A stretch of DNA of 57,135 bases. Source: Flavobacterium notoginsengisoli (GTDB taxonomy: Bacteria; Bacteroidota; Bacteroidia; Flavobacteriales; Flavobacteriaceae). Under the pieces are notes generated by a model. The model was not told the DNA's origin and made no database searches. It saw nothing but the letters and a program-made list of their open reading frames with translations. Shown here one piece after another: positions 50,727 through 57,135 of the stretch (positions within the stretch are counted from its first letter, which is position 1; the number at the start of each line of letters is the position of its first letter). A program made the translations under genes and the position numbers. The stretch lies in the NCBI RefSeq assembly GCF_014207905.1, contig NZ_JACHLB010000013.1:1-57135 (forward strand), written 5' to 3'.

Positions 50727-51899
50727 TTACAAATTCAATTTATACCCAATTCCCATTTCCAAACCTCGTAATTCGGCCAAACCTTTTAATCTTCCAGTTA
50801 ACGAATAACCAGGATAAGTTTCAGTTTCTTCATCAACTCGATGCAGAAAACCGTGATCTGGGCGCATTGGCAGACTTATTTTGGTTTCGTTCATTAGCAA
50901 CAATAATTTCTCAACAATCACTTCCATTTTAACATCGCCATTTAAATGCTCTGATTCCCTAAAAATAGTTTCGCTTTCGCGGATGGTATTTCTCAGATGT
51001 AAAAAATGAATTCGATTTCCGTAATCGTCTATTATTTTTTCAAGATTATTTTTTGGATCAGCACTTAAGGAACCTGTACAATAACACAATCCGTTTGCTG
51101 TTGATGGAACGGCGTTAAAAATCGCTCTCAGATCATCTTCTGTCGAGACAATTCTTGGAAGTCCTAAAACCGAAAACGGCGGATCATCGGGATGAATGGC
51201 TAATTTTTGCCCATTTTTTTCCGCAATCGGCGTTACTTCTGATAAAAAATAAATCAGGTTCTCTCTTAGTTTATGATTGTCGATTTCAGCATAATTTTCT
51301 AAAAGAGATAAGATTTGTTCTGCCGTAAAATTGATTTTACTTCCCGGCAATCCCAACAAAACATTTTTAAATAATAATGCTTTTTCCTCTTCCGATAATT
51401 GATTTCCAAACTGCAACGCTTTTTCTTTTTCAGCATCAGAATAATCGTTTTCTGAATTCGGTCTTTTCAAAAGAAAAACATCAAAATAAGTAAACGCATC
51501 CTGATTGTACAGCAAAGCTTTGCTTCCATCTTCGTTTATAAAATTATGATTCGTTCGCACCCAATCCAGAATCGGCATAAAATTGTAGGTTATGATTTTG
51601 ATGCCACAGTCCGCAAGATTTTGCAAACTGATTTTATAATTTTCAATGTATTGCAGATAATTTCCAGAAGCTCTTTTGATTTCTTCATGAACAGGCAAAC
51701 TTTCAACTACAGTCCATTCCAGTCCATAATTGCGAATAATTTCCTGTCTCTCTTTTATAGCTTCAATAGTCCATATCTCTCCAACAGGAATTTGATGCAA
51801 TGCGGTTACAATTCCCGTTGCACCAGCTTGCTTAATATCGATAAGTTTTACGTTGTCTTGAGGTCCAAACCAACGCATGGTTTGCTGCATTTTTATCAT
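50727..51899 (-). CDS. uxuA: Mannonate dehydratase
   Basis: A 390-residue cytoplasmic enzyme that dehydrates D-mannonate to 2-keto-3-deoxygluconate in glucuronate breakdown. UxuA signatures are TMRWFGPQDNVKLIDIKQAGATGIV, GLEWTVVESLPVHEEIKR, the active-site AIHPDDPPFSVLGLPRIVST, NGLCYCTGSLSADP, and the C-terminal MRPDHGFLHRVDEETETYPGYSLTGRLKGLAELRG. A second ATG three codons in (51890) may be the true start. It processes the acid released by GH67 and GH115, between which it is encoded. Repeat copies of the same family flank it on both sides. Confidence 0.95.
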   Translation of the reverse strand: MIKMQQTMRWFGPQDNVKLIDIKQAGATGIVTALHQIPVGEIWTIEAIKERQEIIRNYGLEWTVVESLPVHEEIKRASGNYLQYIENYKISLQNLADCGIKIITYNFMPILDWVRTNHNFINEDGSKALLYNQDAFTYFDVFLLKRPNSENDYSDAEKEKALQFGNQLSEEEKALLFKNVLLGLPGSKINFTAEQILSLLENYAEIDNHKLRENLIYFLSEVTPIAEKNGQKLAIHPDDPPFSVLGLPRIVSTEDDLRAIFNAVPSTANGLCYCTGSLSADPKNNLEKIIDDYGNRIHFLHLRNTIRESETIFRESEHLNGDVKMEVIVEKLLLLMNETKISLPMRPDHGFLHRVDEETETYPGYSLTGRLKGLAELRGLEMGIGYKLNL

Positions 51900-51914
51900 A
51901 CTTATTTTTTTAAT

Positions 51915-51996
51915 CTCGCAAAGACACGAAGTCGCAAAGTATTTTTCTTTTTAAGTCTTTTTAAATAAAAACTTTGCGCCTCTGCGTCTTTGCGAG
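51915..51996. repeat. CTCGCAAAGTCGC inverted repeat, copy 2
   Basis: CTCGCAAAGACACGAAG... (51915-51939) pairs with ...CTCTGCGTCTTTGCGAG (51972-51996); arms and loop are homologous to 50613-50692 and in the same orientation. Confidence 0.92.
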
Positions 51997-52012
51997 CAAT
52001 TTTCAGCATTCT

Positions 52013-52750
52013 CTAAAAACCTATACTATTTCCGCCATCAACTGGCAAAACTGTACCCGTAGTATATTTTGATTCGCTTAAAGCGAAATAATAAACCGCA
52101 TCTGCAATGTCTGAAGGTTCGCCCAAATATCCCATTGGCGTTCTTCCTAATACTTTATTTTTTCTTTCCGGATCGTTATCAAGCGCTGTTGATGACATTT
52201 TAGTTTTAATGAATCCCGGAGCAATGCAATTTACACGTATTCCTGAAGGTGCTAATTCTGTTGCCATTGCACGTGTCATGGCTTCAATGGCGCCTTTACT
52301 TGACGAATACGCAATTACTTTTGGAATTCCGTATTGAGATGCCATCGAACTGATATTAATGATGCTTCCGCCTCCGTTTTCTTTCATGTTTTTAATCACT
52401 TCTCGACTTACGGCGAAAACGCTCAATAAATTGGTGTGAATTATAGAAAGAAAATCTTCATCGGTTACATCAGGAATTTCTTTTTTCATATTGATTCCGG
52501 CATTGTTAACCAAAATATCGACTGAACCGTTTTTGGTAATACTTTCAATCATTGCCGGAATTCCTTTTAAATCATTTAAATCAAAGATTACCGGAATGGC
52601 ATTTTCTCCAATTTCCTTACAGGCATCTTCTGTTTTTTCTTTTGATCTTCCGATTATATACGTCGTGATTCCGTTGTCACAAAGTTTTTTTGCCGTTGCA
52701 AAACCTAATCCCGAATTTCCTCCGGTTACAATTGCCGTTTTCTTGCTCAT
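52013..52750 (-). CDS. SDR-family oxidoreductase, probable fructuronate/mannonate reductase
   Basis: A 245-residue classical short-chain dehydrogenase. The cofactor loop is VTGGNSGLGFA, NNAGI follows at about residue 85, the catalytic serine is in NISSMAS and the YxxxK motif is YSSSK. PGFIKTKMSS and the C-terminal VLPVDGGNSIGF complete the fold. Next to uxuA and two alpha-glucuronidases it most likely reduces D-fructuronate to D-mannonate, replacing UxuB. A gluconate-type or KduD-like activity is the alternative. The assignment rests on context. Confidence 0.85.
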   Translation of the reverse strand: MSKKTAIVTGGNSGLGFATAKKLCDNGITTYIIGRSKEKTEDACKEIGENAIPVIFDLNDLKGIPAMIESITKNGSVDILVNNAGINMKKEIPDVTDEDFLSIIHTNLLSVFAVSREVIKNMKENGGGSIINISSMASQYGIPKVIAYSSSKGAIEAMTRAMATELAPSGIRVNCIAPGFIKTKMSSTALDNDPERKNKVLGRTPMGYLGEPSDIADAVYYFALSESKYTTGTVLPVDGGNSIGF

Positions 52751-52772
52751 AATTTTTATACTATATTTTTAG

Positions 52773-52898
52773 AACGCAGATAAAACGGATTCGCTATCGC
52801 GAAAACGCTGATTTCCACGGATTTTTATTTAAGCTTTTAATTGGAAAAAATCCGTTTTTTCCGTGTCTTTGCGATAGCGAATCTGCTTCATCCGCGTT
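52773..52898. repeat. Inverted repeat around GGATTCGCTATCGCGA
   Basis: Arms 52773-52826 and 52846-52898 (AACGCAGATAAAACGGATTC... and its imperfect complement) form a hairpin of over 50 bases between the SDR gene start and the GH67 stop. Single copy in this window. Confidence 0.88.
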
Positions 52899-52916
52899 AC
52901 AATTATTTAATTTTAT

Positions 52917-55070
52917 TTATCCATTCCCCGGTGCAAAAGGGAATTTTAATGATTTAAAATACTCTAATGTTTGTGTCGGTTTTTCTACTCCAGCAGGAAG
53001 CTCTTTTCTTGAAAACTGCTGAAAATACAGCAAACAGGCATCGCGCCACCATTTTGCTTCTTTATACTGAATTTCCAATAACATTTTCACTTCATTAAAA
53101 CGTTCGCTGTCCACATATTTTTCAGTTTTGTTCCAAACATTCTGCATTTCTTTTACCTGATTTACACCTTCTTGATATTTTAGCGCCAGACCATTCCAAA
53201 GTGTCTCTCCGTTTTTCAGTTTATAATCCCATGAAAGATGATGAAACCATAACAGCTCTTTTTCGGGACAAGTTTCTAAATTATCAAAAAGTTTGGTAGC
53301 TTCTGGTGCGTATTGCGAAACGGCATTTGTACCCGATTTCGATCGGTCGAAACCAATTCCATTTTTGTCTGCTTTATGATAATAAGTCGGATTCCATTCT
53401 GGTCTTGATAAATTGGAAACCCATGGGCCAGGGCCGTAATGATGTCCTGTATCCATAATATGATGCAAACCTAATGGAGTCATATAATTGACAACAGCTT
53501 CGCGCGATTCAATCATGATGTTTTTTACTGGTTTAATGAAATTTTCATCATTAGAAAATGTACTTCTCAACCATTCCTCTGCAATAACTTCAGAATCTAA
53601 ATACGGATTCCATGCCAGTCTTCCGAAGCCATACCAATTGGCCTGTGCAAAAGGGTGTCCAGTCCAATTTAAATCGTTTCCGATATTAGCAACGCCAGCA
53701 ATTCCCGTTAGTTTATTTTGATATAAAGTGCCATCAATAACCTTGGCTACATTTGAACCATTTCCTTTTTGATAGGTATCAGATTCTAAAACTTCCTGAA
53801 ATAATTTAGGCAGAAAAACCAAGTGCGTACTAAAACCTAAATATTCCTGCGTAATTTGAAATTCCATCATTAAAGGCGTTTTTGACATAGATCCAAATAA
53901 CGGATGAAACGGTTCTCTCGGTTGAAAATCAATCGCTCCATTTTTCACCTGAACAATTACATTGTCTTTGAATTTTCCGTCATACGGCTGAAATTCGGCG
54001 TAAGCTTGTTTCGCGCGATCATTGGCATCATGTTCAGAATACACGAAGGCTCTCCACATAATTACACCGCCAAAAGGTGCGACGGCATCAGCCAGCATAT
54101 TAGCACCATCGACATGATCTCTGCCATAATTTTGAGGGCCAGGCTGACCTTCTGAATGGGCTTTTACCAAAAAACCACCAAAATCTGGGATTCGTTTATA
54201 GATTTCAGCCGACTTATTTTTCCACCAATTAATGACCTCAGGATCTTTTGGATCGGCAGTTTTTAGGTTTCCAATTTCAATCGGTGCCGAAAATCTTGCG
54301 GTTAAATAAACTTTTATTCCATAAGGTCTGAAAACATTGGCCAAGGCTTCTACTTTTTTTAAATACTGTGGAGTTAGAATTAAGGCGTTTGCATTTACAT
54401 TGGTCAAAACCGTTCCGTTGATTCCGATTGAGGCATTCGCTCTGGCGTAATCAATATAACGCTGGTCTATAAAATCTGGAAGTTTCTGCCAGTTCCAAAG
54501 AGAAAATCCGGCATAACCACGTTCTACCGTTCTGTCAAGATTATCCCAATGATTTAAGATTCTGATATTCGTTTTTGGAGAATCAGCAATATTTAAATTT
54601 TTAACTGATATATTGGTCTGCAATATTCTAAGAAAATCAAAAACGCCATATAAAACAGCAACATCATTTTTCCCTGTAATAATGATTTGCTTTCTATTTT
54701 TAAGTGAAATGGATTTAATTATGAAACCTTCATTATTAATTTTTTCGAAATCTGCTTTCAGTTCAGATTTAATTTCGGAACTTAAATTCAATTCTGAACC
54801 AATAATAAGATTGTTCTCTCCTTTAACATCTTGTTTGATTTCAGGAATACTTTCTAACATATCGAAAAATCCTGTTTTAAGTTCTCTTTCAGCAATTTTG
54901 ATGGTTTCTGAATTTCCCAAAACAACAATGCCTTTAAGATTGTTTTTGTATTCTAATGCCATTGAAGAATTTACAACCGTATTATACTGAAGCCACAATT
55001 TATAATCCTTTTGAGCCAAAGCCGAAAAGGAAATAAGAAGAAACAGGAAAACAAATCTTAATGAAGTCAT
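52917..55070 (-). CDS. GH67 alpha-glucuronidase
   Basis: A 717-residue exported enzyme (signal FVFLFLLISFSALAQ). It removes 4-O-methylglucuronic acid from the non-reducing end of xylo-oligosaccharides. Typical GH67 motifs are RILNHWDNLDRTVERGYAGF, GINGTVLTNVNA and NPYLDSEVIAEEW. The catalytic acid is E307 in SEGQPGP; D381 in NGAIDFQ and E409 in ITQEY lie at the spacing of the two residues that activate water in characterised members. The C-terminal helical domain mediates dimer formation in the family. It is the first gene of the glucuronate block, with one CAATCGGTTG operator 120 bases upstream. Confidence 0.95.
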   Translation of the reverse strand: MTSLRFVFLFLLISFSALAQKDYKLWLQYNTVVNSSMALEYKNNLKGIVVLGNSETIKIAERELKTGFFDMLESIPEIKQDVKGENNLIIGSELNLSSEIKSELKADFEKINNEGFIIKSISLKNRKQIIITGKNDVAVLYGVFDFLRILQTNISVKNLNIADSPKTNIRILNHWDNLDRTVERGYAGFSLWNWQKLPDFIDQRYIDYARANASIGINGTVLTNVNANALILTPQYLKKVEALANVFRPYGIKVYLTARFSAPIEIGNLKTADPKDPEVINWWKNKSAEIYKRIPDFGGFLVKAHSEGQPGPQNYGRDHVDGANMLADAVAPFGGVIMWRAFVYSEHDANDRAKQAYAEFQPYDGKFKDNVIVQVKNGAIDFQPREPFHPLFGSMSKTPLMMEFQITQEYLGFSTHLVFLPKLFQEVLESDTYQKGNGSNVAKVIDGTLYQNKLTGIAGVANIGNDLNWTGHPFAQANWYGFGRLAWNPYLDSEVIAEEWLRSTFSNDENFIKPVKNIMIESREAVVNYMTPLGLHHIMDTGHHYGPGPWVSNLSRPEWNPTYYHKADKNGIGFDRSKSGTNAVSQYAPEATKLFDNLETCPEKELLWFHHLSWDYKLKNGETLWNGLALKYQEGVNQVKEMQNVWNKTEKYVDSERFNEVKMLLEIQYKEAKWWRDACLLYFQQFSRKELPAGVEKPTQTLEYFKSLKFPFAPGNG

Positions 55071-55189
55071 TGGTTTTAATTTATTCTTTACAATTTCATT
55101 TTTACAACATCAATATTTTATTCCTGATTAAAAGTATTTGATAAAATTTTAATTCAAAAAATACATTATTCTAAATAAAACAACAATTG

Positions 55190-55199
55190 CAATCGGTTG
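55190..55199. promoter_or_regulatory. CAATCGGTTG operator upstream of GH67
   Basis: Exact 10-mer within GCAATCGGTTGCGTAAAA, closest in its flanks to the susC proximal site. I could not place a convincing -7 box with standard spacing (a TATTTTTTG with one extra base lies nearby). Confidence 0.7.
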
Positions 55200-55278
55200 C
55201 GTAAAAATATAAGATTGTTATTTAATAAAAAAACTTTAGCTGTATTTTTTTCCAAAAAAATTATTTCTATAACAAATA

Positions 55279-55311
55279 AAAGCAGGATAATTATAAAAAC
55301 TATCCTGCTTT
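55279..55311 (-). terminator. Terminator of the LacI gene
   Basis: AAAGCAGGATA and TATCCTGCTTT form a perfect 11-base stem with an 11-base loop, followed on the minus strand by TATTTG. It separates lacI from the GH67 operon. Confidence 0.8.
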
Positions 55312-55346
55312 GGAGGGGTTTGATTTAGGTTTTAAATCCTATTTTT

Positions 55347-56375
55347 TTACTTCTCCGAAGATTCTCTAGCCAGTACTTCGGTATTTAAGAATGTGATCTC
55401 TTTAGCATCATCATTTTTAGACGATTTTAGGTTTTTGATAATAATTTCGGCCGCCGCTTTTCCCATCTTTTCGGCAGGATGTGTTATAGTCGATAAATTA
55501 GGATCTATAATCTGCGAAATCGGGTCGTTATTAAAACCAATTACCTTAAATTCTTCAGGTACTTTAATTCCACGTTTTTTAGCAGTCTGCACAGCACTTA
55601 CTGCCAAAATATCTCCTGGTGCAAACAATCCGTCTGGAATTGGATTTAAATCGAATAAAGCGTTGCTGGCTTTTACACCATCTTCGTAAGTAACAGAATT
55701 CAGATTGATAATCAATTCCTCTTCCACTTCTATATTATGATCTTTTAAGGCTTCAATATATCCTCTTTTTCTTTCGCTATATAAATTTCCCAATTCTGAG
55801 CCAGCCGTTAAATGCGCGATACGAATACAACCTTGCTCTATAAGGTGTTTAGTCGCTTTGTAACCTGCAGAATAATTATCAATAACAACTCTAAAAGTAT
55901 TGTAATCTTTAGGAACCCTATCAACAAAAACTAACGGAATATTATTGTTGGAAAACTGATGAAAATGCGCTGTGTCTCTGGTTTCCATTGCCAAAGAGCA
56001 AATAACACCGCTCACACGATTGCTGTACAAAGATTTCGCCATATTCACTTCTTCTTCATACGAGTCATGTGACTGCATAATGATAACCGTATAATCCGAT
56101 TTTTGGGCTGTAATTTCAATCCCGCTGATTAATGAAGATAAAAAGGGCTGTGTAACGGTGGGGATCAAAACACCAATGGTTCGGGTTTTGTTTCCGCGTA
56201 AACCTGCTGCTAAAGTATTCGGCACAAATCCCATTTCTTCAGCGGTTTTTTTGACTTTCTTAATTGTCTTGTCGCTTATTGTGTGATGGTCTTTTAAAGC
56301 TCTTGAAATAGTTGATGTTGCCAGATTGAGTCTTTCGGCAATATCGTATATCGTTACATGTTTATTTTCTTCCAT
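55347..56375 (-). CDS. LacI-family transcriptional regulator (probable xylan/glucuronate repressor)
   Basis: A 342-residue regulator. The N-terminal helix-turn-helix (VTIYDIAERLNLATSTISRALKD) and hinge helix (PNTLAAGLRG) precede the periplasmic-binding-fold effector domain (about 60-340; TIGVLIPTVTQPFLSSLISG, GVICSLAMETRD, FKVIGFNNDPISQIIDP, STITHPAEKMGKAAAEII). LacI proteins bind palindromes with a central CG, matching CAATCGGTTG, found five times upstream of the nearby xylan genes. The effector is probably a xylo-oligosaccharide or uronate. Its own upstream region lacks that 10-mer. Confidence 0.92.
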   Translation of the reverse strand: MEENKHVTIYDIAERLNLATSTISRALKDHHTISDKTIKKVKKTAEEMGFVPNTLAAGLRGNKTRTIGVLIPTVTQPFLSSLISGIEITAQKSDYTVIIMQSHDSYEEEVNMAKSLYSNRVSGVICSLAMETRDTAHFHQFSNNNIPLVFVDRVPKDYNTFRVVIDNYSAGYKATKHLIEQGCIRIAHLTAGSELGNLYSERKRGYIEALKDHNIEVEEELIINLNSVTYEDGVKASNALFDLNPIPDGLFAPGDILAVSAVQTAKKRGIKVPEEFKVIGFNNDPISQIIDPNLSTITHPAEKMGKAAAEIIIKNLKSSKNDDAKEITFLNTEVLARESSEK

Positions 56376-56436
56376 GAAATAAAAAATAAAGATGTAAATA
56401 TAAACTATTTTCTCTCAAGATGTTCCTATATAAGAT

Positions 56437-56446
56437 TTCGATCGAA
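56437..56446. promoter_or_regulatory. TTCGATCGAA palindrome upstream of lacI
   Basis: A perfect 10-base palindrome in the 85-base gap between the PepSY stop and the LacI start. It differs from the CAATCGGTTG sites; possibly a separate control site, or chance. Confidence 0.25.
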
Positions 56447-56460
56447 CCAAAATTTGCTGT

Positions 56461-56907
56461 CTACTTTTTGACATTATTCTTTTTGTCTTTTAGAATTTTA
56501 CCGTCTTTAGTAAATTCTAAGTCAATTTTATTGGTCAAATCAACATCCAGATCTTTGTGTCCATAGTCGATGTGCGTTATTTTTTCGTTCGGATGATTTT
56601 TCGCTACATAAGCCTTAATATTATCAGGAATAAAATCAGTCGGAATTGGCTCATCTCCTCCATCAACTTCACGATACGAACCATCTTTCCAGAACTCTAC
56701 TTCTGTTCCATCTTTCAACTTAACTTCATAACCTTTTTCTCCGTGTTCGGCATCTTTTTGAGCTTTTACAACTGTAGTATGGGTAAAATGTTTCTTTAAA
56801 AATTCTTGTGCAGGTTTTGGGAGTTCTGTCACTTCAATTTTCTTCTGTGCACTGGCCGAAACTGTTACCAATAACAAGTTTACAGCTAATAATATCTTCA
56901 TCTTCAT
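56461..56907 (-). CDS. PepSY-like domain exported protein
   Basis: A 148-residue secreted protein with a signal peptide (MKILLAVNLLLVTVSASAQ). The mature part has two repeats of the PepSY-like pattern (LPKPAQEFLKKHF with YEVKLKDGTEVEFWKDGSYREVDG; IPDNIKAYVAKNHP with DVDLTNKIDLEFTKDGKIL). Proteins of this type are common in Bacteroidota; a role in inhibiting proteases or binding ligands in the periplasm has been proposed for the wider group, and none is known here. It is upstream of lacI by 85 bases and follows the rRNA operon end. Confidence 0.85.
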   Translation of the reverse strand: MKMKILLAVNLLLVTVSASAQKKIEVTELPKPAQEFLKKHFTHTTVVKAQKDAEHGEKGYEVKLKDGTEVEFWKDGSYREVDGGDEPIPTDFIPDNIKAYVAKNHPNEKITHIDYGHKDLDVDLTNKIDLEFTKDGKILKDKKNNVKK

Positions 56908-57003
56908 AATTCATTTCTTTAAAGTATAGTATTACTAATTTACCACTTCAAAAAATGCATTCAAACAAATTTAAGAAAGTTTTAATTTCTCAAAATATAA
57001 TAA

Positions 57004-57040
57004 ACAAAAAAATCCTCATCAAATAAATGATGAGGATTCT
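57004..57040 (-). terminator. Terminator of the rRNA operon
   Basis: AATCCTCATCA and TGATGAGGATT form a perfect 11-base stem with a 6-base loop, followed on the minus strand by seven Ts. It lies just past the 5S 3' end. Confidence 0.93.
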
Positions 57041-57047
57041 AAAAAGA

Positions 57048-57135
57048 AAGGCGACGACATACTCTCCCACATAACTGCAGTACCATCTGCGCAGGCGGGC
57101 TTAACTTCTCTGTTCGGGATGGGAAGAGGTGAGCC
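57048..57135 (-). rRNA. rrf: 5S ribosomal RNA, 3' part
   Basis: The reverse complement reads GGCTCACCTCTTCCCATCCC, then GAACAGAGAAGTTAAGCCC, and ends in GAGAGTATGTCGTCGCC. These are the conserved loop A/B and helix I-side segments of bacterial 5S rRNA. The 5' end is beyond the window edge, where 23S, tRNA and 16S genes would be expected further upstream. Confidence 0.95.

Noticed and set aside
51546..51968. Plus-strand open frame of 140 residues over uxuA
   Set aside because: Shadow of uxuA running into a repeat; no family resemblance.

Overview
The window is AT-rich DNA from a member of the Bacteroidota, most probably a Flavobacterium. Signs of this are two SusC/SusD pairs, a FecI/FecR pair, TAnnTTTG promoter boxes, starts without Shine-Dalgarno sequences, and many long inverted repeats between genes. 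Almost everything from 4.4 kb to the end lies on the minus strand.

Region 1 (1-4.4 kb, plus strand): the end of a probable IS21-family element cuts into a phage tail-fibre gene, followed by a holin. Then come biotin synthase (bioB) and a MarR-GNAT fusion regulator with a palindrome over its own promoter.

Region 2 (4.4-22 kb): a DUF1254/DUF1214 lipoprotein, a class V aminotransferase, DsbD, a two-domain M16 peptidase, two TlpA-like thioredoxin proteins, SusD, an STN-containing SusC, FecR and a divergent ECF sigma factor. This looks like a sigma/anti-sigma-controlled TonB uptake locus whose periplasmic part handles thiols and peptides. Its substrate is unknown. A strong intrinsic terminator on the opposite strand between susC and fecR suggests an antisense small RNA.

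Region 3 (22-24 kb): a divergent metallo-beta-lactamase-fold hydrolase and LysR regulator.

Region 4 (24-56.4 kb): a large glucuronoxylan utilisation region. One block is susC-susD-SGBP-GH10(CBM)-GH35-SASA esterase. A second is transaldolase and gntR-xylB-xylA. A third is a GPH transporter with two GH43 enzymes, and a fourth is GH67-SDR-uxuA-GH115-GH10, followed by a LacI regulator. Outer-membrane enzymes cut xylan and SusCD imports the pieces. Periplasmic GH67/GH115 and related enzymes remove side chains, the GPH carrier brings oligomers or sugars inside, cytoplasmic GH43 releases xylose, and XylA/XylB and UxuA plus the SDR feed central metabolism. An exact 10-mer, CAATCGGTTG, occurs six times, five of them upstream of the three main xylan transcription units. 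It is the likely operator of the LacI regulator. I see no hybrid two-component sensor.

Region 5 (56.4-57.1 kb): a PepSY-like periplasmic protein and the 3' part of a 5S rRNA gene (minus strand) with its terminator.

Intergenic space carries at least eight families of inverted repeats, several in two or three copies.
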